Assembly (NCBI RefSeq): GCF_004362805.1
Contig: NZ_SNYF01000007.1
Coordinates: forward strand, 310,001-374,000
Source: Algoriphagus boseongensis
Lineage (GTDB): Bacteria > Bacteroidota > Bacteroidia > Cytophagales > Cyclobacteriaceae
Reading direction: 5' to 3'
Length of the DNA: 64,000 bases
The notes under the pieces were generated by a model. It ran no database searches. It saw only the letters and a list, made by a program, of their open reading frames with translations, and was not told the DNA's origin. Positions 44,733 through 52,221 of the stretch are shown one piece after another. The translations under genes and the position numbers were made by a program. Positions within the stretch are counted from its first letter, which is position 1. Each line of letters opens with the position of its first letter.

Positions 44733-45785
44733 ATGAACCTAAAACCATTCCGATTACTCTTTTGGATTGTTGCCGTATTTTCCATCCAATCCGGGTTTGC
44801 TCAGGAAGAAAAAAGAGAACGATTGTTTGATTCCGAGGAGCCTTTGGCCATGAAAATGTCTTTTTCCATTAAAGACTTGAAGGCCAATACCAATGACTCT
44901 GTATTTATGACTCAGGAAATTGAAGTCATGGGAGTAGGGGGTGATTGGGAAACCCTTCCTTTTGAAATGAGAACTAGGGGGAATTTCCGATTGGATCGTT
45001 GCTTTTATCCTCCCATGCGTATCCGAATGTCCAAGGATGATGCAAAAGGCACTTTGTTTCAAGGCAACCGAAAATTGAAATTGGTTTTGCCTTGTGCCAA
45101 AACCAAGGGATCTGATTCTTATGTGGGCAAGGAATTTATTGCTTACAAAATGTACGATGAGGTTTCGGAGTACACCTTTCAAACCCGATTGGTAAAAGTC
45201 ACCTTTGTCAACACAGATGATAAAAAAGCCGAGCCAACAGAGTTGCTTGGGTTTTTGATCGAAGATGATGAAGATGCGGCTGAGCGATTTGAGGGGGAAG
45301 TGATGGATGGGAAAAAGATTGCTCCTCAAATCATGGCTGATACGGCGACAGTGATTCATGACTTTTTCCAGATGATGATTGGGAATACTGACTGGTCGGG
45401 CTTGTATCAGCATAATCAAAAGGTAATGAAGTTGGATGCCCAGACGGTGGTTCCATTTGCCTATGATTTTGACATGACCGGCTTGGTCAATCCCCCATAT
45501 GCGCAGGTCAATTCCAATATTTCAATTACTAAGGTTACAGAACGGCTTTATCGAGGTTTTTGCAGAGATCAATCTGTTTTTGATTATGCCCGTGGTATTT
45601 TCTTGGAGAAGGAAAGTGATATCATGGGAGTTATTGATACTTATAGTGCCTATTACACAGAGGCCGATGCCAAGGCAATGCGATCTTTTGTTTCCGAATT
45701 CTTTACTATTCTCAAATCTGATAAAATGTATCAGGATAAAATTGTCCAATCCTGTAGAAAGCCTGACGGAACTTATGGTTTTTAA
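44733..45785 (+). CDS. Secreted CotH-kinase-like protein of unknown function
   Basis: A 350-residue exported protein (signal peptide ends near QSGFAQ). It does not match an enzyme I can name, but several blocks recall the CotH family of atypical protein kinases: EMRTRGNFR (80-86), RKLKLVLPC (113-121) with the conserved basic residue, AYKMYDEVS (137-145), MIGNTDWSGLYQHN (215-228; D220 and H227-N228) and PFAYDFDMTGL (241-251; D245/D247). They have the order of the RxRG, ATP-lysine, DWxxxxHN and DxD motifs of CotH. If catalytic, it would phosphorylate exported proteins. The 113-base gap upstream contains an inverted repeat TTAAC-N6-GTTAA. Confidence 0.6.
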   Translation: MNLKPFRLLFWIVAVFSIQSGFAQEEKRERLFDSEEPLAMKMSFSIKDLKANTNDSVFMTQEIEVMGVGGDWETLPFEMRTRGNFRLDRCFYPPMRIRMSKDDAKGTLFQGNRKLKLVLPCAKTKGSDSYVGKEFIAYKMYDEVSEYTFQTRLVKVTFVNTDDKKAEPTELLGFLIEDDEDAAERFEGEVMDGKKIAPQIMADTATVIHDFFQMMIGNTDWSGLYQHNQKVMKLDAQTVVPFAYDFDMTGLVNPPYAQVNSNISITKVTERLYRGFCRDQSVFDYARGIFLEKESDIMGVIDTYSAYYTEADAKAMRSFVSEFFTILKSDKMYQDKIVQSCRKPDGTYGF

Positions 45786-45878
45786 AAAATGAGATGATAC
45801 GTTTTCTCGTGATTTTTGCATTTTCTGCAAATCCGAGTACCTAGCAAAACTCCATTTGCAATTTTTACTAAAATCAAG

Positions 45879-45912
45879 AAAGCCTGATGAGAAAAAATCA
45901 GCAGGCTTTTTT
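45879..45912 (+). terminator. Intrinsic terminator after the CotH-like gene
   Basis: AAAGCCTGATGA (45879-45890) pairs with TCAGCAGGCTTT (45898-45909) with one mismatch and a seven-base loop, followed by a run of T on the plus strand. Confidence 0.8.
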
Positions 45913-46036
45913 CTTGGTGAAAGTAAATTTCACTTATCAATCATTTAGCAATCTATAAAGTGAACAAGGGTGATTTTTTAAACGAATTTTTTGCACTTAA
46001 TCCCCCAAGGGAAGGGAGCTAACTCCTTTAACCATC

Positions 46037-46044
46037 TAATTTTG
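46037..46044 (+). promoter_or_regulatory. -7 promoter box for the carrier-protein-like gene
   Basis: TAATTTTG matches TAnnTTTG, 73 bases before the ATG at 46118. No clear -33 element is seen. Confidence 0.4.
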
Positions 46045-46117
46045 GCGCCTATTTTTTAATCTTATCCCCTTAATCCAAAATGAATTTTCTTTTCGTATTT
46101 CTCAGAAATCAAATTTT

Positions 46118-46363
46118 ATGAAAGCTCAACTGAAAAAATCAAAGATTATGATTTCGGTTTTCAACGAGTTTGGAATCCCGATTACTGGTCCAAAAAAGGC
46201 ACTTAGGTTTTATTCCGATATTCAGGTTGACCGATTTTATGTGGAAGGAATCTTATTTGAATTGGAAACACGTCTCGGAGTCCTTTTAGAAGATGAGGAT
46301 AACAGCAGAATTAAATCTCCTTTGGATGTAATCAGGGTTTTTACTAATAAGATTACTGCCTAA
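46118..46363 (+). CDS. Orphan acyl-carrier-protein-like protein lacking the phosphopantetheine serine
   Basis: An 81-residue protein. The part from about residue 35 to 78 follows the carrier-protein pattern: VDRFYVEGILFELETRLGVL then LEDEDNSRIKSPLDVIRVF, equivalent to the D-S-L helix II start, the acidic helix II and the E-D-x..TVGD..xYI end of an acyl carrier protein. The normally invariant Ser of DSL is R39 here, so it could not carry 4'-phosphopantetheine. It may be a binding mimic or a divergent helical fold with another role. There is no fatty-acid or polyketide gene nearby. An ATG at 46148 is an alternative start. Confidence 0.6.
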   Translation: MKAQLKKSKIMISVFNEFGIPITGPKKALRFYSDIQVDRFYVEGILFELETRLGVLLEDEDNSRIKSPLDVIRVFTNKITA

Positions 46364-46437
46364 ATGGGAAACTAAGATTCGAGAATCTTTGAAATCAAGA
46401 TCTAAGTCTTTTGATCTTACCCAAAATAAGAATTGGT

Positions 46438-47397
46438 TTAGGTTGACTCCGGGGCTAAATCGGGTTCTTTCTTAGGTTTTAGCTTGGGGATAAACCGGGG
46501 GACTCTATCCTGATAAGCTGAATACTCAGGATATTTGGATGCGCTGATTTCCTCGCTGAAATTGGAACTGCCTTGGAAAAGAATCAAAAGTAACAGGCTT
46601 CCAACCACTGACCAATTGAGCCACTGTCCGGAAGCTACCGCCGAGAAAAAGTAAAAACACACCCAGATTCCTTGTTCCCCTAGATAGTTGGGATGTCTGG
46701 AAATCGCCCAAAGCCCTTTGTCTAAAAATCCTTTTGCAAAATCTCCATAAAGTAATTTTCCTTCTCGAATCAATTTCCATTTTTCACTTTGGTAGGCCCA
46801 GTGCTGCTCATCAGCAACCAGTTCCAAAATCAAGAAAAACAAAACTCCTCCAGTAACTACAATATCCCAAATCCCCAAAGGCGCACCATCAAATTGAAGC
46901 GTTACCAGCATAGGGAGGGTGAAAAGTAATATCAATACATTTTGATAACCAGAAATGAAAAACAGATTGAATAAGGTCCATTTCCATCTGGGCTGGAATT
47001 CTGGCTTTTTTCTGAGAATCTCCCAGCGATAATCTTCCTCTCCCTCCCAAAATTTCAAGCGATAAGCCCCTTTTCTAGCGAAGTTATAGGTCAGCCTGAC
47101 TCCCCATGCAGTGACCAATGCCGCCATCAAAATCATTCTGGGGCTGAAATCCCCGTAGTACGCCATCACCCAAGCGTAAATGATTGGCAGGATGCTCCAG
47201 TACTTATCCACTTGGCTGTTGTTTCGGGTGAGTTCCCCAACAATGAAGCAGTAGGCAATGGAAAATCCGCAGATATACATCAAGGTATTTAATGCTTCCC
47301 ATTCCTTTTCACCAAGAGGTATTCCAAAAAGATAGGTGAATACTGGAACTACAAGTAAAGTAAAGATCAGAATTAAGGAGGTTTGGAGTATTTTCAT
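46438..47397 (-). CDS. DUF1295 family membrane protein (steroid 5-alpha-reductase-like)
   Basis: A 319-residue membrane protein with about seven helices. It contains WSILPIIYAWVMAYY, VTAWGVRLTYNFARKGAY, WEGEEDYRWEILRKKPEF and the C-terminal LWAISRHPNYLGEQGIWVCF, the NADPH-site signature of the steroid 5-alpha-reductase/DUF1295 group. Related enzymes reduce or methylate lipids and isoprenoids; the substrate here is unknown. The ATG at 47397 is chosen over 47463 because the first 22 residues of the longer form are not hydrophobic or conserved-looking. It is divergent from the ATP-grasp gene. Confidence 0.82.
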   Translation of the reverse strand: MKILQTSLILIFTLLVVPVFTYLFGIPLGEKEWEALNTLMYICGFSIAYCFIVGELTRNNSQVDKYWSILPIIYAWVMAYYGDFSPRMILMAALVTAWGVRLTYNFARKGAYRLKFWEGEEDYRWEILRKKPEFQPRWKWTLFNLFFISGYQNVLILLFTLPMLVTLQFDGAPLGIWDIVVTGGVLFFLILELVADEQHWAYQSEKWKLIREGKLLYGDFAKGFLDKGLWAISRHPNYLGEQGIWVCFYFFSAVASGQWLNWSVVGSLLLLILFQGSSNFSEEISASKYPEYSAYQDRVPRFIPKLKPKKEPDLAPEST

Positions 47398-47485
47398 GAT
47401 CTCAAAATCAAGAATACTTTCTATTTTCGCAACACTGTTTTGCAGTATATACCTTTTACCCAATTAAACTCTTGAGCTTTTTCTA

Positions 47486-48520
47486 ATGAGAAGAATAAAT
47501 GTGTTGTTAATAAGCACGGGAAGTTTGGTGGGGCAGAATCTTTTGGAAATCTTCCGCGATTCAAGAAGCCATTTTTATTTAGCAGGGACTAATTGTTTGG
47601 AGGACTTTCATGGAAAATCTGAACTGGACCAGTTTTTCTTGAGCCCTTTGACAAATTCAGAAGCATTTATTCCTTTTCTGAAAAGTTGTTTTGATAGTTT
47701 CCAACCAGATTTAATCATTCCTTGCAGAGATGAAGAAGCAGTTCTTTTGGCCAAAATGTCAGAGAAAGATCCGTATTTGAAAAGCAAGATTTCGCTCACA
47801 GATGCAGGATTGGCTGAGAAATTCGAAGATAAATTCCAAAGTCATCAATTGTGTCAAATGCTCGATTTGCCTTTTGCGAAGACGGTTTTAATGGAAAAAA
47901 TTAAGGAGGGATTTGATTTTGAATTCCCGGTAATTGTAAAGCCTAAAAAGGGATTTGCATCAAAAGGTGTTAGAATTCTAATCAAGGAGAATCAATTGAA
48001 AAGTCTTAATTCACAAAAAGATTTTATTCTTCAAGAATACCTAGGGGAATCCCAAAACCCCCTGTCTCAAATGGAAGAATTCCAGCATATTGGATTTCCA
48101 TTGCATTTTTCTTTTGAGGAAATCAAATATTCAATTCAGATCCACCTGGCGAAAAGACTTGAAGATTCCAGTTGGTTTATTGGTAGGCATCTTATGAAAA
48201 ACGGAGTCAGTTTTGAAGTCGAGCGATGGGTAAATCCAGACTTGGAACAGATCGCAAAAGACTCCTTGGGGAAATTTCATCCGTTAGGATTCAGGGGCCC
48301 ATTAAATATCCAATTACAGCGGGATCGGAACGGATCATTTAAGATATTCGAATTCAATAGCCGATTTACGGGAGCCACCCATGCCCGATACTTATTAGGC
48401 TACAACGAATTGGAACCGGTACTTCGAGACCAGGTTGGATATTCTCCATTTGAAACACCCAAAAATTCCATAGTAAAAGCCCGAAAAGTATTCCAAACCA
48501 TAGGCATCTCTTCATTATGA
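47486..48520 (+). CDS. ATP-grasp family ligase
   Basis: A 344-residue protein of the carbamoyl-phosphate-synthetase-like ATP-grasp type. The N-terminal pre-ATP-grasp fold NVLLISTGSLVGQNLLEIF is followed by IIPCRDEEAVLLAK, the lysine K152 in FPVIVKPKKGFASKGVRIL, QEYL (183-186) and the metal site FKIFEFNSRFTG (285-296, with E289 and N291). ATP-grasp enzymes join a carboxylate to an amine or thiol through an acyl phosphate. The substrate cannot be read. Its last four bases overlap the start of the 2-oxoglutarate oxygenase gene (ATGA), so the two proteins are made together and may act on one molecule. Confidence 0.82.
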   Translation: MRRINVLLISTGSLVGQNLLEIFRDSRSHFYLAGTNCLEDFHGKSELDQFFLSPLTNSEAFIPFLKSCFDSFQPDLIIPCRDEEAVLLAKMSEKDPYLKSKISLTDAGLAEKFEDKFQSHQLCQMLDLPFAKTVLMEKIKEGFDFEFPVIVKPKKGFASKGVRILIKENQLKSLNSQKDFILQEYLGESQNPLSQMEEFQHIGFPLHFSFEEIKYSIQIHLAKRLEDSSWFIGRHLMKNGVSFEVERWVNPDLEQIAKDSLGKFHPLGFRGPLNIQLQRDRNGSFKIFEFNSRFTGATHARYLLGYNELEPVLRDQVGYSPFETPKNSIVKARKVFQTIGISSL

Positions 48521-49356
48521 ACCAGCAAGAATTAAAATCCACCTTAGATAAACAAGGTTTTGTGCTACTGAACAGTGGGATTTCCTTGGAGGAATTTGAG
48601 GCCTTCTCGAGTGAGGTTGGGGGAAGATTTATCCAAAAGGAAGAGAAGCATACCGTGATCGGAGGGAATAGCGGCAGAGATCTGGTAGGCGAAAAAAAGT
48701 CTGTCTTTACAGCCACAGGCTTGAAGTCAGGACACGAGGTCCCATTGCATGGGGAGTTGTATTTTCAAAATTCTAATCCGCCGGATCTCCTTTGGTTCTA
48801 TTGTGAGCAGCCTGGAGATTGGTCTGATTCTACCTGGTATTGTGATGGAGTGGCCTTGTTTGAAAGCCTAAGCTTGGAAACACAAGTCTATTTGAGAGAA
48901 AACAACTTTGCTACCTACCATCGTTTTCACCCCAAATCTGTTTGGCAAAACCTCTATGGGATCGAAAGTCCGGCGGAATTGGAAAAGGTTTTGGCTACTA
49001 ACTTGGTTAGGATGAGGTTTCAGGCTGAGGACGAATCTGTTTGGACTGCCTTTGATTCTCCAATTCTCCAGAAAAAGGGAAAACAGTGGGCATTTATAAA
49101 TAATATTCTCCCCTTTGGAATCCGGGAGATTTTTCACCCCGAAGAGACCAAGTCATACGTGGAGTTTGGTCGGGATGCCAATCACAAAAAAGAGATGATT
49201 CTTGAAATCCACGAATCAGCTAACAAACTCACCCAAGAGATCCGTTGGGAAAAAGGCATGCTGGCCATTATTGACAATAAGAGAACGCTCCATGGTCGAG
49301 GCAAGGTGTCTAACTTTGACCGAAAGGTCTATGTAAGAATGTCCTATTGGACTTAA
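48517..49356 (+). CDS. TauD/TfdA-like Fe(II)/2-oxoglutarate oxygenase
   Basis: A 279-residue protein with the full iron triad of the TauD/clavaminate-synthase-like fold: H78 and E80 in PLHGELYF, and H259 in IIDNKRTLHGRGKV; R269 or R274 would bind the 2-oxoglutarate carboxylate. PPDLLWFYCEQPGDWSDSTW between them is typical. Such enzymes hydroxylate, desaturate or cyclise small molecules. The coupled ATP-grasp gene suggests a two-step route to a modified amide or peptide, which is inference. It converges on and overlaps the glycosyltransferase gene by four bases. Confidence 0.82.
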   Translation: MNQQELKSTLDKQGFVLLNSGISLEEFEAFSSEVGGRFIQKEEKHTVIGGNSGRDLVGEKKSVFTATGLKSGHEVPLHGELYFQNSNPPDLLWFYCEQPGDWSDSTWYCDGVALFESLSLETQVYLRENNFATYHRFHPKSVWQNLYGIESPAELEKVLATNLVRMRFQAEDESVWTAFDSPILQKKGKQWAFINNILPFGIREIFHPEETKSYVEFGRDANHKKEMILEIHESANKLTQEIRWEKGMLAIIDNKRTLHGRGKVSNFDRKVYVRMSYWT

Positions 49357-50174
49357 TTGGAATATTGGCGAAGCACTTTTTTCCCCAGATATCCCATTAA
49401 TCTAAGCCACTTTATTGGGTCTCGATGTATGTACCGAAACTGGTACCAAGCCGACCAAAACAGTTCCTTGTTTCTGGATTTCAACCCTTTTTGGACGTGA
49501 TAGCTTTTTTCATTTTTTCGATAAAATGAACTTGGACAGTCCCAATGAACTAAGCCCCCTTTGGTTTTGAAATAGCTGAATAGCAGCAAATCCAAAATTG
49601 GGCCCTTTGTGGCTGCAGGTGAAGAGAGGAACTCTCCCAGATCATTTCGAAACATCCAGTTCGATACATGGCCAGAATAGCTCATTGTATCCAATCTGTC
49701 TTTTGGAAAAAATCTTGGAGTGAAAGTGAACTGTCCTGAGAGGTCCTTCTCAGGAGTTTTTGAAGCCATTAAGTATTCAGAACTACAGAGAAATGCATCT
49801 GGATTATCTTCGAGTAGTTCTACTTGTTTCTGGAGTTTGTCGTGACTAAGCCAACAATCATCCCCGTCGAGCATTGCTATGTATTTACCATTGGCTGAGC
49901 GAAAGTTTTCCAAGTAGTTCGTTCGCCCGGATTTACGGCCAAGCAAAGAGATTTTGTCTTTATCTTTGCGTAGAAAAAGCCTAATCTTTTCAGGGTATTG
50001 GTAGGCATATCTTTGGCAGATTTCCCTTGTGCCATCCTTGGAGTCATCTTCTCCCAGGATGATTTCGAAAGCGAAGTTTGTCTGTTGAGCCAATACACTT
50101 TCCAGACATTCTGATATAAATGAGGCATGCTGAAAAGCTGGAATGCAAACAGAAACCAAAGGTTGCTCTTTCAT
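49353..50174 (-). CDS. Family 2 glycosyltransferase
   Basis: A 273-residue GT-A glycosyltransferase. The start PLVSVCIPAFQHASFISECL, FEIILGEDDSKDGTREICQR and KYIAMLDGDDCWL (D-x-D-type metal site) are the usual GT2 blocks. It has no clear membrane segment and probably acts at the cytoplasmic face on a lipid-linked or nucleotide sugar. Genes of a polysaccharide locus are not adjacent, so its acceptor is unknown. It converges with the 2-oxoglutarate oxygenase gene, so the two need not be functionally related. Confidence 0.92.
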   Translation of the reverse strand: MKEQPLVSVCIPAFQHASFISECLESVLAQQTNFAFEIILGEDDSKDGTREICQRYAYQYPEKIRLFLRKDKDKISLLGRKSGRTNYLENFRSANGKYIAMLDGDDCWLSHDKLQKQVELLEDNPDAFLCSSEYLMASKTPEKDLSGQFTFTPRFFPKDRLDTMSYSGHVSNWMFRNDLGEFLSSPAATKGPILDLLLFSYFKTKGGLVHWDCPSSFYRKNEKSYHVQKGLKSRNKELFWSAWYQFRYIHRDPIKWLRLMGYLGKKVLRQYSN

Positions 50175-50369
50175 AGGTCGAAAATAATTCTAAATTCTGG
50201 AATTAACTTTCCTGGATAATTTTTGAAAAATTGGCCTTAAAAATATCCATAGGACTCCAACTTCCATCCGAGCTTATTGCCTTCTTTTTATTCATCTCTA
50301 TCCGATAATCTATGTTCTTTAGGTTTATTACCGATTAAATGAAGCAGAAGTTCATTGAGTAACTGTTAG

Positions 50370-50510
50370 ATTCTTTACACCTTAAATATTGTCTCCACCT
50401 TTATTTTAATTTCCCTTTTTAATGTGCAGGAACAATTGGAAAATCCATTTGACAAGGATGGAATTGATGATATTCAATTGGAAAAGTTTGATTTAGACCT
50501 TACTTTTTGA
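50370..50510 (+). pseudogene. Possible C-terminal remnant of a bestrophin-like chloride channel
   Basis: After an in-frame stop at 50367-50369 an open segment encodes 46 residues, ending with a stop at 50508-50510. It reads as a hydrophobic stretch (VSTFILISLF) followed by VQEQLENPFDKDGIDDIQLE, resembling the conserved end of bestrophin-type channels (xxIExPFGxDxxDxPL). No ATG or further family sequence is present upstream in any frame I read, so this is at most a decayed 3' end. The similarity is short and by memory only. Confidence 0.3.
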
Positions 50511-50705
50511 AAAGACTTCAATAAGTCGATTCTGACTTTTAACAGCATTTATTTGATCCTGGAGTACTTTCATTTCAGAGGTTGGTGTTAGTTTTTTTTA
50601 GTGATGTTTGCCAGAATTTTCGCTTGTTTATTTGGGATTGGCAGTTTTTAAGTAAATGGGGTTAGTGATCAAAAATTGTGGGATTAATTCCGAAAATTAT
50701 TCAAG

Positions 50706-50732
50706 GGCAAGTCTTTTCTTGCCGCATTTTTT
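50706..50732 (+). terminator. Terminator-like hairpin upstream of the M19 dipeptidase gene
   Basis: GGCAAG (50706-50711) pairs perfectly with CTTGCC (50718-50723) around TCTTTT, followed by GCA and six T. It lies 33 bases before the dipeptidase start, so it could end the upstream remnant's transcript or attenuate the dipeptidase gene. Confidence 0.6.
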
Positions 50733-50764
50733 AATCCAAGAAGAAATAATTTTTCAAAAAAAAC

Positions 50765-52162
50765 ATGCAACAATTCGAATTTGCCGACTGGCATGTACAT
50801 CCAAATTTGAAAACTTTTGGGCATACTTTTGATCCTAAGCCGAATGGCAATAGTGATTTATGGAGATACAAAAAGCCCGGTATTTTCTCCAAAACACTAA
50901 ATAGACTTACTGGATTGACGAGAATGTATCAATCTACTTTTTCATCCATGAGTTTGTCGGGAGTTAAGATTGCTTTTGTCTCTTATTATCCCTTTGAAAA
51001 AGGATTTTTTGTCAATAAGAAATTCAGTGACTCTGTCACAGCGTATATCGCAAACATTGTAACCGGGATAGGATATCAGCGAATTCGACATCTTCAGAAA
51101 CAAGAAAATTACTTTGGGGAACTGAAGGCAGAATATGAATTTGTCCTTTCCACCGATCGATCAAAAAATATTTTTGGCGAGGAATTTCAGTGGCAAATGA
51201 TCCGAAACTGGAATGAATTGGCGATCACGATCAATCAAAAAAACTGTTTGGCGATAATTCCTACTATCGAAGGAAGTCATGTTTTCAATTCTGGTTTGGA
51301 GGATTTTGGAAGGCCAACTTGTGCCAAAGAAGTAATAAAAAATGTAGAGTTCTTAAAAAGATGGAAAAACCCGCCCTTCTTTATCACATTCGGACACAAT
51401 TTTGGAAATGATTTTTGTGGGCATGCCCCAAGCCTTGAAAAGTTAGGTCCATTGGTAAATCAGAAGCCCCAATGCCAAACAGGGTTTACCAAATTGGGTT
51501 GGGAAGTTTTGGAAGCGCTCTTAAGTAATAAAAATGGGAAGCCAATTCTTATTGATCTAAAGCATATGAGCTTAAAGGCCAGAAGGGAATTGTACGCATG
51601 GAATAGACAAAGACCTGAGGGCATGAGTCCACTTATCGTAAGTCATGGCGCTGTAACAGGCTGTAGTTGGGATAAAATGAATTCTTTCTCTTCCCAGTTT
51701 TTTTGTTCGGATGAAATCAATTTTTACAATGAGGATATTTTAGAGGTGGTTCATTCAGGAGGCTTTTTTGCCTTGCAATTGGACGCGAATAGGCTAGGTG
51801 TTCCTAAAGTCATCAGGAAGCCTCTTTTTTTGAATCGGAAAAAGAGGTTGCAGCACTCTTGTAAAATTATTTGGGCTCACTTAAGACATATTGCAGAGTT
51901 GCTGGATAGTTTTGGACTTCCAGCTTGGGATCATTTTGGGATTGGCTCCGACTTCGATGGCACGATTAATCCTTTGGATGAGATTTGGACTTCCGATGAT
52001 TTTACTGCAATGGCTAATATGTTATTGGGTGAAATTGAAAAATATCTGAGCAATCCAAATTCCTTGGTTATGCTTTCAAATAAGTTTGCAGAGCCCAATG
52101 AGGTGTTGAGAAAGTTTTTGATTGGAAATTCCCTTCGCTTTTTAGAGAAGAATTTCCAATAG
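50765..52162 (+). CDS. Membrane dipeptidase (peptidase M19)-like metallohydrolase
   Basis: A 465-residue TIM-barrel metallopeptidase of the renal dipeptidase family. Metal-site landmarks are ADWHVHPN at the N-terminus, PTIEGSHVF (bridging Glu), SHGAVTGC and WDHFGIGSDFDGTINP near the C-terminus. The family cleaves dipeptides, often with D-residues. No signal peptide is evident, so it is probably cytoplasmic. At 465 residues it is longer than most M19 proteins (about 330-420), with inserted segments around 30-130; these may change specificity. It converges with dnaE. Confidence 0.85.
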   Translation: MQQFEFADWHVHPNLKTFGHTFDPKPNGNSDLWRYKKPGIFSKTLNRLTGLTRMYQSTFSSMSLSGVKIAFVSYYPFEKGFFVNKKFSDSVTAYIANIVTGIGYQRIRHLQKQENYFGELKAEYEFVLSTDRSKNIFGEEFQWQMIRNWNELAITINQKNCLAIIPTIEGSHVFNSGLEDFGRPTCAKEVIKNVEFLKRWKNPPFFITFGHNFGNDFCGHAPSLEKLGPLVNQKPQCQTGFTKLGWEVLEALLSNKNGKPILIDLKHMSLKARRELYAWNRQRPEGMSPLIVSHGAVTGCSWDKMNSFSSQFFCSDEINFYNEDILEVVHSGGFFALQLDANRLGVPKVIRKPLFLNRKKRLQHSCKIIWAHLRHIAELLDSFGLPAWDHFGIGSDFDGTINPLDEIWTSDDFTAMANMLLGEIEKYLSNPNSLVMLSNKFAEPNEVLRKFLIGNSLRFLEKNFQ

Positions 52163-52221
52163 GGGAGTTTAATGGGGTTTCTGTGTTGATTGAATTTCCC
52201 TCAGGAATCTTGCTTTTTGGG

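Larger units (their letters stand above)
45786..46117. other. Gene-free stretch between the CotH-like and carrier-protein-like genes
   Basis: 332 AT-rich bases without a credible reading frame. It contains a terminator (45879-45912) and a -7-type box (46037-46044) that could start the next gene; the remaining 70-base leader of that gene shows nothing further. Confidence 0.7.
50175..50764. other. Gene-poor AT-rich gap with a possible gene remnant and a hairpin
   Basis: 590 bases with no intact gene. A short open segment at 50370-50510 looks like the end of a membrane protein, and a terminator-like hairpin lies at 50706-50732. No repeats or other structure stand out in the rest. Confidence 0.6.
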
